Shown piece after piece: positions 53,061 through 62,405 of a stretch of 64,000 bases of DNA. Positions within the stretch are counted from its first letter, which is position 1. Every line of letters begins with the position of its first letter. Source of the DNA: an uncultured Christensenellaceae bacterium (GTDB taxonomy: Bacteria; Bacillota; Clostridia; Christensenellales; Borkfalkiaceae); NCBI GenBank assembly GCA_910588695.1, contig CAJUOV010000007.1, positions 26,238-90,237 on the forward strand. Reading direction: 5' to 3'. Made by a program: the position numbers and the translations under genes. The notes under the pieces are model-generated. The model was not told the origin of the DNA and did no database searches. It saw only the letters and a program-made list of their open reading frames with translations.

Positions 53061-54168
53061 CAGTATTGAAAAAATTAAATATACAGACAGTCTTTCGGAT
53101 GCTGTATCTTTGGACGAATACATTGTATTCGGCAATGAAAAACGCGAAGAAAAATATGTTGTATTTCGGTTTTCAAATAACGTCGATCAGAAACTTCTCG
53201 GAATGAAGTTTGAAGTGAACCAGTACGATATGCACGACAGGTTGATCGAAAAGTCCGTTGTGATCTACAATAATTTTCTTGCGAAGGCTAATTCTTCGTT
53301 TGTGCCGAAGGCAAAACTAAAAGTGCAGTACGCCTGCAAACGTATTTCGGTAACACTTTTGCAGGCGGCGTTTGACCGCGTGCTTTGGAACGAAGGTGAA
53401 TACGTCGATAACACCTATAAATTCGAACATTACGTCCGCGACGAAAAATATATCAAAGAGACCGAGCGTCCGCGCGTAATGCCTGCGCCTGTCGTTCGGA
53501 CGATGACGAATACGGAACGGAGAGAGCTGAGCGAACGTTTCCGCGTAAGAACAATCACGAAAAAGAACATTGCGTTATTCCCTGCCGTGTATTATTGGAT
53601 CACATGTATACTTTTGGTTCTTGCGATCGGGATTACCGTATTTCTGTTTCCGCGTTATTCAAAGATTTTTACGCTCGAAGGATACGATTTACAGGCGCTC
53701 TCTGCGGAGGAAGTTAAAATTTGCGGCTACGAGGGGAGCGGAGACGCGCTCGTTGTTCCCGAAAAAATCGGGAATTACCGCGTTGTGAAAATCGGAGAGG
53801 GCGCGTTCAGCCGTTTGAGCGTGAAAACGATCGTATTGCCTTCGGGTATCACCGCGATCGAGGCGGGCGCGTTCAAAAATTTGAAAGAATTGAGATCGAT
53901 TGCGTCCGTTGCCGAACATGTAACGATAGAAGCGTATGCGTTCGACGGACTTGAAAAGCTCACTACATTCGAGATGAGCGGCGCCGTTCTCGTAAAAAAC
54001 AGTCTGCATGGTTGCCGTTTTCTTACGGGGATCCAATTTGCTTCGACTGACGTCGAAAAATTTACGGATCTGTTCGGAGAAACGTCGCATGGGGCAAAAG
54101 TAAAGTATTTTATCGGAAATTACACTCATGCGAAGATATTTTTCGACGGAGTGGAAATTGCGGAATAG
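53047..54168 (+). CDS. Single-span membrane protein with BspA-type leucine-rich repeats
   Basis: A 373-aa protein. I chose the ATG at 53047 because GGAGGTG stands at the right distance; an in-frame ATG at 53014 has no SD. Residues ~1-175 form a soluble region of unknown type, a span lies at ~180-205 (FPAVYYWITCILLVLAIGITVFLF), and the rest carries BspA-like LRR_5 units: IGEGAFSRLSVKTIVLPSGITAIEAGAF, then YAFDGLEKLTTFEM and SLHGCRFLTGIQF. BspA repeats usually mediate surface binding. Topology suggests a cytoplasmic N-domain and an outer LRR domain. Confidence 0.75.
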   Translation: MSSYNSIEKIKYTDSLSDAVSLDEYIVFGNEKREEKYVVFRFSNNVDQKLLGMKFEVNQYDMHDRLIEKSVVIYNNFLAKANSSFVPKAKLKVQYACKRISVTLLQAAFDRVLWNEGEYVDNTYKFEHYVRDEKYIKETERPRVMPAPVVRTMTNTERRELSERFRVRTITKKNIALFPAVYYWITCILLVLAIGITVFLFPRYSKIFTLEGYDLQALSAEEVKICGYEGSGDALVVPEKIGNYRVVKIGEGAFSRLSVKTIVLPSGITAIEAGAFKNLKELRSIASVAEHVTIEAYAFDGLEKLTTFEMSGAVLVKNSLHGCRFLTGIQFASTDVEKFTDLFGETSHGAKVKYFIGNYTHAKIFFDGVEIAE

Positions 54169-54207
54169 ATTTTAGGGCGGGCAAGAATTATTTTTGAGGT
54201 ATAAGCG

Positions 54208-57200
54208 ATGAACGCTGTGTTGGCGAATTCATTTACAACGTTTTTTGAGAACCTGTTCTCTAATTGGCAACTGGTTCTTTTCGCCGTGCTCACGATATTA
54301 TTGATCCTTTCGATTCTTTTTTTGAAAATCAAAACGGCATTCTTTATATTTTTGGCGGGCGGGATTACGGTTGCCGTCGTTTTAATCGTCGATCTGATCA
54401 TTGAGGCGGTCAAGTGGGATTTGTATGCGTTTATCGATTTTTTGATCGCATGGGCGCCTACCGTTTTATTCTCCGCGATCGTTTTGTTGTCTATGCTCAT
54501 CAATGCAAAGCGCGGCAGAAGAAAGAGTCTGATTTTAATGGCGCAATCGGCATCGGCGGCGATTTTGTGGGTGCTGCTCTATTATTTCCTTGTCAGAAGC
54601 GTTAAGCTCGAAACGGCGGTCGTAAAGTTCGTCAATCTCTTTATGGGCGAAAACGGCCTGCAAAATTCGTTGAATGTTTCATCCGAAGCAACTACGCTTC
54701 GGGGAATTCTCGCGCTATGTCTCGAGAGTGCGGCGGGCAGCGGCGCGTTGGGTGCTCTTGTCAGCGATACTTCCGCTTATGTATATACGCTTGCGGACAT
54801 GATCTACCATATCGGGTTTGCGGCGGTTTGCTTATATTTTTATCTCGTGACTGTTTTTATATTGTATTTGATTTATCTGTGTTTCTATTCCGAACGCAAA
54901 TACAAAAAGAAAAAAACAATGGCGCTCGGCGAGAATCAAACGGATACCGGATATAAAAAACACCATGTCGGAGGAGCCGTTGTGGGACTTGTGCGCGGCG
55001 TCGCGGCGGGGCTCGTATGCCTTTCTTTTATAGGCGCGGGTTTTTTTATGGTAGCGGGCAGAGGCGAGGGTAGAACAAAAGATTACGAAGCGGGCGGAAA
55101 ATACGAAAATCAACTTTCGATCTATCAGTCGATCGAACGTTACGGTACGCAGGGGATTTTTCTGATTCTGAACGCAATGTCCGATCCGAATGATATGCCG
55201 TATTATCTTTTTGCGGCGGATCTGGTATTTTCGGGGGCTTTGAATGACGAGAAGAACGGTGTTTCGGAGAATATAAATCTTAGAGAAGAACTCGGTTCGT
55301 TTTCCGTTTTGGCGCGGGACACGGTGACCCTTCTGCTGAAATACGGCGGGGAGGAATTTACTGCGTCTGTAAACGGAACAAGCGAAGCGGGAATCATGGA
55401 CAGCGTTTTGAACGTTATGAAAAATCGTGAATTTCAAACGGAATTCGACGCGCTGATCGGCGAATACGATTCGCCCACCTATATTTATAATTTTTCGATG
55501 TCACTCGTGAGCTCCGTGCTTGCGAATATCGACAATATGTCTTTTGCGGGTTCGTTGAGCGAGAATAATCGGGAACTTGTTAAAATCATATTCAAAGAGG
55601 GATATCTTTCGCCCTACATTCCCGAAGATCGTGTTCTCTACGAGCTTAACGTTCGGAATGGAGCCGAAAATCCTTGGCAGGCAACGGGAAGAAACGTCCG
55701 CCCTTATCTCGGTATGCAGCAACTCGTGAAAAAAGAGGATGTGCGCGTTTTTCTGAAAACGTTCCTTGCCGTTCTGTCTGGAAGGGGCGAACAGACGAGT
55801 ACTTTCGATCTGATCCGTGCCGTCGTGCCGAATATCAAAGAACTTTCGATGTTTGGAAGCAACGGAAATACCGTCGATCCCGTTCTCGCGCGCATGTACT
55901 GCTTTGTGCAAAACGCCTACCTCAAAGCGGAGGGCGCGGAGGGCTATTCCTATTCCGTGCTTGTCGAAGAGAATGTCGCTTGGACGGATGAAATATCGTC
56001 GCTTCTCGACGTAGCGGAGGATTTCTTTGCGATCTACGACGATGTGAGCGAAGCGGAAACGGCAGTTTTCAACCGCCTGCTTTATATTTTCGATCCCGAT
56101 AATCCGAATCGCGAAAAAGACATCGCACTCTATGACAGTGTTTCCGAAAAGGTTAGCGTTTCCCGTCTTTTGGGAAAGACGCTTGCTACGAGTTACTTTA
56201 CGAAAACGTTGACCGACGGGCTGGGACAGCTTTTTGAAGGCGTTTATATTCCTGACGATATTGTCTATGAAAATTCGTCCGCGGAAAGCGGCGAGGTCTC
56301 ATACGGAGAACTGCATTATTTTTTAAGAGGATTGCGGCATATCGGCTGTATGGAGGATCGAACCATACTCAATTTGCTTTTCGGCGGAGACGCGGACGAA
56401 GAGCAATCTGTTCTCTCGGCGCTTGCGGAAGCGGTAAAGGCGACCGACGCGGAAGGAAAGAATCTTGCGTATTATGCGAGCAGTTCCGGATTGTTGCGTT
56501 CCCTCGTTTCATGTTTTCTGATCGGAGAAGGGGAAGGAATGATCTATGTTCCGAAAATGGCGCTTGAAAAAAATAAAGAAGGACAGACGGTAAACTTAGT
56601 CGTTTCCGTTGAGATGGAGAAGCTTCTCAACGGGATCGGATTGATTGCGTCATTTATGGATGAATGCGTTGACGGGGATTATTATGATTATATCGATCAG
56701 TATCTCGAAGATTCGGAGTTCATGAATTTTATCGAATCGAGCCGGATTGCGGAGGGGAGTCTCGCGATGCATATTCGGGACAGAATTGCCGAAGAGACCG
56801 ATTCTTCGCAGAAGCAGCTCGTTCTTTCCAAACGGCTCACGGACAGCGTGGAAAATTGGTGCACGGTCAACGGGATACCGGGAGAACTCAGACGTTTTAT
56901 CTCATCCTACCGCCTGATACGCGACGGGGCGGGTTACGACGAAGACGGCGAATATCTGTTGAATCTGAAAAATATCATGGACGGGGATCAGAGGGAATTG
57001 ATTCTTACGACCGTCTCGGATTTCGGGAAAGGGCAGTCCGAAGAAGAGAAGAAAGCTACGATTAACGCATTTTTTGATTCCGAAATCATTTACTATACGG
57101 TATCTTATTATCTTGATTCGGTTTCGTTGAATAATCTGTCGATCGTGATACCTGTTTCCTCCAAGTCCACGCTCTATCAGGATACAATCGAAAGCATCGT

Positions 57201-57690
57201 CAAAAAAGACGAGTTGTGTTATTTGTTCATGGGCATTAACGAGCTCGGGATCGAAGATAATCATGATCCGACTGATCTTCTGGCAAGAGTGATCCTTAAT
57301 CGTAACGTGATCCGGGGTGAGATTCTTTCCGCATCCGTCGTTGCGAATATCGTAAATAACAATACGTTTTGCACGGCTTTAAGACTTGACAGGGATTCTT
57401 TGAAAAAATACCGTGATACAGGTTCGGTTAGTTACCTTGAAATGGGTTATTATAATATGAATCCTTGGAAAGCCGAATTGCCGCGCCTTATCGACGCTTT
57501 GGAGATACTCTTCGAAACAAAATTGCAGGAAGAGGGGTTTGCATTTAATGCGCAGGCGATGCTCGGCGCGCTGTATGATGCAAAAGACAATCCGCTCGTG
57601 TTTCAGGCTTGCCGCTTCTCCGAAATTATTGCGACAGGCTATTCTGCGGAACTCGACCTCTTGGAATCGGGAAGCATCATGAAAAGCTGA
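54208..57690 (+). CDS. Polytopic protein with large C-terminal extracellular domain (1160 aa)
   Basis: Six predicted spans (about residues 17-37, 41-66, 76-96, 108-131, 199-227 and 250-282). Positively charged loops NAKRGRRKS and ERKYKKKK mark the cytoplasmic side, and by that rule the final ~880 residues lie outside. The span pattern, with GLVRGVAAGL before the last helix, is somewhat like CvpA-type proteins. The extracellular part is helical, rich in Asp/Glu/Leu/Ser/Tyr, with no recognised domain. Last gene of the operon, 39 nt after the LRR gene. Function unknown; perhaps an envelope scaffold or export component. Confidence 0.7.
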   Translation: MNAVLANSFTTFFENLFSNWQLVLFAVLTILLILSILFLKIKTAFFIFLAGGITVAVVLIVDLIIEAVKWDLYAFIDFLIAWAPTVLFSAIVLLSMLINAKRGRRKSLILMAQSASAAILWVLLYYFLVRSVKLETAVVKFVNLFMGENGLQNSLNVSSEATTLRGILALCLESAAGSGALGALVSDTSAYVYTLADMIYHIGFAAVCLYFYLVTVFILYLIYLCFYSERKYKKKKTMALGENQTDTGYKKHHVGGAVVGLVRGVAAGLVCLSFIGAGFFMVAGRGEGRTKDYEAGGKYENQLSIYQSIERYGTQGIFLILNAMSDPNDMPYYLFAADLVFSGALNDEKNGVSENINLREELGSFSVLARDTVTLLLKYGGEEFTASVNGTSEAGIMDSVLNVMKNREFQTEFDALIGEYDSPTYIYNFSMSLVSSVLANIDNMSFAGSLSENNRELVKIIFKEGYLSPYIPEDRVLYELNVRNGAENPWQATGRNVRPYLGMQQLVKKEDVRVFLKTFLAVLSGRGEQTSTFDLIRAVVPNIKELSMFGSNGNTVDPVLARMYCFVQNAYLKAEGAEGYSYSVLVEENVAWTDEISSLLDVAEDFFAIYDDVSEAETAVFNRLLYIFDPDNPNREKDIALYDSVSEKVSVSRLLGKTLATSYFTKTLTDGLGQLFEGVYIPDDIVYENSSAESGEVSYGELHYFLRGLRHIGCMEDRTILNLLFGGDADEEQSVLSALAEAVKATDAEGKNLAYYASSSGLLRSLVSCFLIGEGEGMIYVPKMALEKNKEGQTVNLVVSVEMEKLLNGIGLIASFMDECVDGDYYDYIDQYLEDSEFMNFIESSRIAEGSLAMHIRDRIAEETDSSQKQLVLSKRLTDSVENWCTVNGIPGELRRFISSYRLIRDGAGYDEDGEYLLNLKNIMDGDQRELILTTVSDFGKGQSEEEKKATINAFFDSEIIYYTVSYYLDSVSLNNLSIVIPVSSKSTLYQDTIESIVKKDELCYLFMGINELGIEDNHDPTDLLARVILNRNVIRGEILSASVVANIVNNNTFCTALRLDRDSLKKYRDTGSVSYLEMGYYNMNPWKAELPRLIDALEILFETKLQEEGFAFNAQAMLGALYDAKDNPLVFQACRFSEIIATGYSAELDLLESGSIMKS

Positions 57691-57695
57691 AAGAA

Positions 57696-57725
57696 ATCCC
57701 CGCGACACATATGTGAAGCGGGGAT
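57696..57725. terminator. Terminator closing the surface/AAA operon
   Basis: ATCCCCGC / GCGGGGAT stem enclosing the palindrome CACATATGTG. It lies between the operon and the convergent protease gene; both sides have only modest T-runs. Confidence 0.65.
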
Positions 57726-57743
57726 ATGCTTTATAATGATAGA

Positions 57744-59045
57744 TCAATCGAGTTTGCTTAGTTCTTCGGTTTCGACGGTATAAGCCGAGGTTGTGCTCTG
57801 ATTTCCGCCGCGGGTAAATGAAATCTTGATTTCGTCACCTGCGCGCACGGTCAACAGAATGTCGTATATTTCGTAGGATCGGTTGAGAGGATGTTGCGTT
57901 CCGTTTACTTCGATGCCGGTTATTATGTCGTCTGCCCGTAGATTCAAATTGGAGGCGATCGAGAAGGCGTTCACTCCCGCGATTACAATGTCTTCTTTGA
58001 TATAAGCAGTTCCGCTTGTTTCGTCAAAAATATAACGCGCGTTTTTGGAGGTGGCGGTAAATCCCAACGTGATTTTATATGCGCCCGAAGTGCCCGTGTC
58101 GCCGTCTGAATAATAATGCAGAATATTATCGGCGGTGCCTTGAACGATGGAAAGGGGAATCGCATAATTCACGTTCTGATCCGTTTCGTCTCCTCCGTTG
58201 GTTATGCCGACGAGTTCGCCTTTCGTATTAAATAATCCTCCGCCGGAATTTCCGTGATAGATCGCGGCGTCGATCCGCATTGCGCGGTGTGTTCTTCTGG
58301 TTCCGTCCGTGCTCATCGTAACGTCTTCGCTGTCTACGCTGACGATTCCCTTTGTCGCGCTGATTCCTTCGCCTTCGGTATTTCCGATCGCGTATACCGT
58401 GTCTCCTACGCTGTAAGAGTCGGCAAACGTGACGGGCTTCACGTCGGGATTGACGCTTTGCAATGCGGAAAGATTCGTTTTGAGCAGCGCAATATCGGAG
58501 CTTGCCGATCCGCCGATATATTCGCAGGGAAGAGAGGTATGATCGCTTCCGTATACCGAACATGCAAGATTGGAAGCAATGCCTCCGCGGTAGCTTCCCG
58601 AGATATAGGTAACATGATAATTGGTTATGATGTACGCTTCGTTTTTACTTTCGTTGACGGCATACAGTACGGCGGAACCTTGTTGCGAAGTATTGGAATT
58701 GGATGCCTGAACCCGAAAACTCGAAAGCAATCCTGTTTTAACCGCGATCGAGGATTCGTCTGTAACGGTCAGGTATTTTTGTAAAAATTCATCGTAAGTC
58801 AACTTGTCGCCGTATTCTTCTTTATAGCGATCGAAAAGATCCTGTATCGTAACGTCTTTTCCGTGTTTAACGGTAAATGAGGAGCTCGATCCGTCAGAGT
58901 AGTTGACCGTATATACGTCTTCCGTTTCGTAAGAAGCGGTTTTTTCGATAGAAGTGACGCTCACTCGGGTGAGAGAACATCCGCCCGCAAGGATGGCGAG
59001 CGAAAGAATCGGTGCAAGCAAAAACAATGCTTTTTTCGGTTTCAT
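57744..59045 (-). CDS. HtrA/DegP-like serine protease lipoprotein
   Basis: A 433-aa exported protease. The N-terminus is a lipoprotein signal ending LAILAGGC. The trypsin-like domain has all three triad positions: YIITNYHV (His), SDIALLKT (Asp) and GNSGGGLF (Ser). A C-terminal PDZ-like region follows (ADDIITGIEVNGTQHPL). HtrA proteins degrade or refold damaged exported proteins. Unusual is a ~90-residue N-terminal insertion containing VKHGKDVTIQDLFDRYKE, of a kind seen in other clostridial lipoproteins. It converges on the surface operon, whose products would be plausible clients, but that is inference. AAAGGAG SD. Confidence 0.9.
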   Translation of the reverse strand: MKPKKALFLLAPILSLAILAGGCSLTRVSVTSIEKTASYETEDVYTVNYSDGSSSSFTVKHGKDVTIQDLFDRYKEEYGDKLTYDEFLQKYLTVTDESSIAVKTGLLSSFRVQASNSNTSQQGSAVLYAVNESKNEAYIITNYHVTYISGSYRGGIASNLACSVYGSDHTSLPCEYIGGSASSDIALLKTNLSALQSVNPDVKPVTFADSYSVGDTVYAIGNTEGEGISATKGIVSVDSEDVTMSTDGTRRTHRAMRIDAAIYHGNSGGGLFNTKGELVGITNGGDETDQNVNYAIPLSIVQGTADNILHYYSDGDTGTSGAYKITLGFTATSKNARYIFDETSGTAYIKEDIVIAGVNAFSIASNLNLRADDIITGIEVNGTQHPLNRSYEIYDILLTVRAGDEIKISFTRGGNQSTTSAYTVETEELSKLD

Positions 59046-59062
59046 AATTACTCCTTTTCCTT

Positions 59063-59092
59063 ATTATACCACGCTTAAACTTATTTTCGCAA
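59063..59092 (-). promoter_or_regulatory. Promoter of the HtrA-like gene
   Basis: On the minus strand, TTGCGA, 18-nt spacer, and an extended -10 TGGTATAAT. Confidence 0.55.
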
Positions 59093-59194
59093 ATAAAAAT
59101 GGGGAGTGCGTTACAATTTTGTGAAAAATCAGGGAAAGCGTGCCGCCGCAGAAAAAACAAAGCATATTTTTTTGAATGGAATTATCTAAAACAG

Positions 59195-59223
59195 TTGTAA
59201 AATATATTTTGCTATGTTATAAT
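59195..59223 (+). promoter_or_regulatory. Promoter of mnmE
   Basis: TTGTAA, 17-nt spacer, TATAAT, 80 nt upstream of the ATG. Confidence 0.6.
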
Positions 59224-59303
59224 CTCTATAATTATTAGTTATAGATATTTTCGAAAAAAGCATAATTTCAAGAAATATTATAAATTTTGCTTATAGGTCA
59301 GGC

Positions 59304-60593
59304 ATGGAATTGATTTCGGCAATCGCAACGCCAAAAGGAAAAGGCGGAGTCGCTATCGTAAGAATAAGCGGCGACGGCGCGCTTGAGGTTGCAAAAAAAA
59401 TGTTTCTGAAAAAAGTCGGCTGGGCGCCTAATACGCTTTATGCCGGCGAGATCGACTGCGGCGTGTTCCGCGATTTCGGAATGTGCGTTTATTTCCGTGC
59501 GCCGAAATCATTTACAGGGGAGGACGTGGTCGAATTTCAATGTCACGGCGGAAGCGAGATCGCGCGGGGTATATTTGAAAAATCCTGTTCTCTCGGCGCG
59601 CGTCCTGCGGAGCGCGGCGAGTTTACGAAACGCGCTTTTCTCAACGGTAAGCTGTCTCTCTCCGCAGCGGAGGGAATGGCGGATATGATCAACGCCGAAT
59701 CGGAAGCGGAAGTGCGCGCGGGATATACGTTGTACGGCGAAAAACTTTCGGAAGAGGGTAAGCGGCTTTCCGCTCTTTTGTTGGAGTGTCTTGCAAAGAT
59801 CGACGCGGATCTCGATTATCCCGAAGAGGATCTGGAGGAGACCACGGTCGGAGAATCGCTTTCGCGTTTGGAAGAAGCGGAAACTTCGTTAACAAGACTT
59901 CTGAATCAGTATCGTGCAGGCAAAAAAATAAAGAACGGCGTTGCGGTAGCTCTTTGCGGCGTACCGAACGCGGGAAAGAGCACTCTTTTTAACGCACTTT
60001 TGGGTTATGACCGCGCCATCGTTTCGCAGATCGCCGGAACAACGCGCGACGTTGTCGAGGGCGATATCGAAATACAAGGCGTTCGTTTCCGTATTTACGA
60101 TACGGCGGGACTTCGTGAAAGCGATGACGAGATCGAACGTTTCGGGATCGCGCGCGCGGAAAAGACGATCAGAAGCGCGGATCTCGTATTATGGCTGAAA
60201 GAGGGAGGCGAGCCGCCTGACGAAATATTGAATGGCGCGGCGATCGTAACCGTGGGCGCCAAGTGCGACATTCGGAATCATACCGATTGCGACGTTCTTG
60301 TTTCCGCATTGACGGGCGAGGGAATGGAAAGACTTCGCGAATTGATTTACGAAAGGGGATACGGAAAGGAAAACGACGGCGTATATCTGATGGAGGAGAG
60401 ACATTTCCGCGCGTTGTCGGCAGCGAAAGAGAAAGTCGGTAAAGCGATCGGCGCGATAAGAGAAGGAATGCCCGCCGAATTATATGCAGAGGATATTTCC
60501 GCTGCATTGAATGCGTTGGGACAGGTGAGCGGAACGACCGCTTCCGAAGCGGTCGTAAACGAAATATTCGAAAAATTTTGCGTCGGAAAATAA
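59304..60593 (+). CDS. mnmE: tRNA modification GTPase MnmE
   Basis: A 429-aa GTPase that, with MnmG, adds the (carboxymethyl)aminomethyl group to U34 of certain tRNAs. The N-terminal folate-binding domain starts AIATPKGKGGVAIVRISG. The central G domain has GVPNAGKSTLFNAL (G1), the GTTRD loop (G2) and DTAGLRES (G3), and the C-terminus ends FCVGK, the variant of the canonical FCIGK with its catalytic Cys. It is a little shorter than the usual ~455 aa. In many Firmicutes it sits with mnmG near oriC; here it is alone, with a LysR gene 12 nt downstream. Confidence 0.95.
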   Translation: MELISAIATPKGKGGVAIVRISGDGALEVAKKMFLKKVGWAPNTLYAGEIDCGVFRDFGMCVYFRAPKSFTGEDVVEFQCHGGSEIARGIFEKSCSLGARPAERGEFTKRAFLNGKLSLSAAEGMADMINAESEAEVRAGYTLYGEKLSEEGKRLSALLLECLAKIDADLDYPEEDLEETTVGESLSRLEEAETSLTRLLNQYRAGKKIKNGVAVALCGVPNAGKSTLFNALLGYDRAIVSQIAGTTRDVVEGDIEIQGVRFRIYDTAGLRESDDEIERFGIARAEKTIRSADLVLWLKEGGEPPDEILNGAAIVTVGAKCDIRNHTDCDVLVSALTGEGMERLRELIYERGYGKENDGVYLMEERHFRALSAAKEKVGKAIGAIREGMPAELYAEDISAALNALGQVSGTTASEAVVNEIFEKFCVGK

Positions 60594-60605
60594 AGGAGCA
60601 GCTTC

Positions 60606-61511
60606 ATGATAAATCTCGATCTTTATAAAATTTTTTATACGGTTGCGCGGAGCGGCAGTCTCACGAAAGCGGCTGACGAACTGTTTATTTCCCAACCCGC
60701 AGTATCGCAGTCTATCCGTTTGCTTGAAACACAGCTCGGAATGACGCTGTTCAACCGAGGACATAAGGGAATGGAGCTTTCGGCGCAGGGAGGAGAGCTT
60801 ATTATCGACGATGTGGAAAAAGCGTTGCGTCTGTTGTGCGGAGTTGAAGATAAAGTTTCGGCGCTTCGTCACAGCGCGCAGGGCACGCTCAGAATCGGCG
60901 CTTCCGAAACTATTTTCAAATACTGTCTTGCCGATCCGATCGTGGAATACCATAAATTGTATCCCGACGTAAAGTTCGAACTTGTCTCCGATCTATCGCC
61001 TAAAATAATCGAATATCTGAAAGCGGATCGTTGCGATATCGGTTTTTTGAATCTTCCGCTCGATGCGGATGAGGGGGTCGTAGTCGGCGAGACGGTCATG
61101 TTGTTGAATGACGTATTTATCGCGGGCGAACCTTATAAAGATCTGAAAGGCAAAAAATTGTCAATTTGGGATCTGCAGAAGTATCCTTTGTTACTGATGG
61201 AGGAACATACTGTTTCGCGCACATCGTTCAATCACTACACCGATAATCTCGGACTTAAGCTGCATCCCATCATCGAAGTTGACAGTTGGGGTTTTATGAA
61301 GAAACTTGTTTCCGACGGTATGGGAATAGGCTGTATCCCGCGCGAATATGCGCAGAGCCGCATTGCGCAAGGTCTGCTCTTCGAACTCGACGTGGAGCCG
61401 CTGCTTCCCACCCGATCTGTCGGGATCGCTCTTCCCAAGAATGCAAGCATGTCTTATGCGCTTCGCGCTTTCGTAAATTTGTTCAAGCATAAACGTTCTT
61501 ATCCGAAATAA
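60606..61511 (+). CDS. LysR-family transcriptional regulator
   Basis: A 301-aa LTTR. The N-terminal winged helix reads FYTVARSGSLTKAADELF and ISQPAVSQSIRLLETQLG, followed by an effector-binding domain of two alpha/beta lobes (TLRIGASETIFKYCL; PDVKFELVSDLSP). Ligand and targets are unknown; LTTRs often regulate a divergent neighbour, but the gene upstream is in the same direction. It follows mnmE by 12 nt and probably shares its transcript. Confidence 0.92.
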   Translation: MINLDLYKIFYTVARSGSLTKAADELFISQPAVSQSIRLLETQLGMTLFNRGHKGMELSAQGGELIIDDVEKALRLLCGVEDKVSALRHSAQGTLRIGASETIFKYCLADPIVEYHKLYPDVKFELVSDLSPKIIEYLKADRCDIGFLNLPLDADEGVVVGETVMLLNDVFIAGEPYKDLKGKKLSIWDLQKYPLLLMEEHTVSRTSFNHYTDNLGLKLHPIIEVDSWGFMKKLVSDGMGIGCIPREYAQSRIAQGLLFELDVEPLLPTRSVGIALPKNASMSYALRAFVNLFKHKRSYPK

Positions 61512-61537
61512 TATTTTCGGAATTTTAAGTGAAAAAG

Positions 61538-61566
61538 TAGAATTCGCTTTGAAACTGTGCTATAAT
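61538..61566 (+). promoter_or_regulatory. Possible promoter of the HAD gene
   Basis: Perfect TATAAT at 61561-61566, with only a weak -35 (TAGAAT) 17 nt upstream, and the ATG 12 nt downstream. Confidence 0.4.
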
Positions 61567-61577
61567 AGTAGGGCATT

Positions 61578-62405
61578 ATGAAAACCTTATATGTGAGCGA
61601 TTTGGACGGGACTTTGCTGACAAAAGAAGAATGTGTTTCCGTATACAGCCGCGACCGATTGAATGCCATGATAGACCGCGGTTTGTTATTTACTTACGCA
61701 ACGGCGCGCTCTTTCGAGAGCGCCCGAAGGGCGGTCGCGGGGCTCAATCTGAATATTCCCGTCGTTCTTTATAACGGCGGCTTGATTTTTCATCCTCAAA
61801 CGAGAGAAGTTTTGAACTTTGTGTTGTTCGGCGGTGATGAAAAATCGTATGTTTATTCCGTTTTGATCCGTCACGGCATACAGCCTTTCGTATTCGGCGC
61901 TACGAAAGACCGTTCGCATGAGCGGGTTTCCTGGGTTACCGGTTGCGAGACTGTCGGAATGCAGCGTTATCTGTTGCGCAGGAGAGAAGACTCGAGAATG
62001 TTCGGTGTGGGCAGTGAAGAGGAGCTTCTGGACGGTGCGGTTTTTTATTTTAAGTGCATCGGACCGAAAGAACCGCTTGAAAGAGCATGGAACGAGCTTA
62101 AATTCGATCCGCGGTTCATCTGCATTTTTCATCAGGAAACTTATCAGAGCGATTTCTGGATGGAAATTTCCCCGCGCGAGGCGACGAAGGCAAACGGCGT
62201 AAAAAAAGTCAAAGCGTATCTCGGATGCGATAAAACGGTATGTTTTGGCGATACTTCGAATGACTCCGATATGTTTGACGTCTGCGACGAAAAGTATGCG
62301 GTGATGAACGCGGACGATTGGTTGAAAAATAAATCGACGGGAGTCATCGGCTATTGCGAAGAAGACGGCGTTGCCAAATGGCTCGAAGCCAATTTTAAGC
62401 CGTAA
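61578..62405 (+). CDS. Cof-type HAD-superfamily phosphatase
   Basis: A 275-aa HAD hydrolase. Motif I is VSDLDGTLLT with the nucleophile Asp near residue 8, motif II is TYATARS, and motif IV is FGDTSNDSDMF. A type IIB cap lies between, as in Cof/SupH-type sugar-phosphate phosphatases. The substrate cannot be read. Stop codons of this gene and of the convergent membrane gene abut at 62405/62406 with no spacer, so a shared terminator must lie inside coding sequence or be absent. Confidence 0.88.
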   Translation: MKTLYVSDLDGTLLTKEECVSVYSRDRLNAMIDRGLLFTYATARSFESARRAVAGLNLNIPVVLYNGGLIFHPQTREVLNFVLFGGDEKSYVYSVLIRHGIQPFVFGATKDRSHERVSWVTGCETVGMQRYLLRRREDSRMFGVGSEEELLDGAVFYFKCIGPKEPLERAWNELKFDPRFICIFHQETYQSDFWMEISPREATKANGVKKVKAYLGCDKTVCFGDTSNDSDMFDVCDEKYAVMNADDWLKNKSTGVIGYCEEDGVAKWLEANFKP

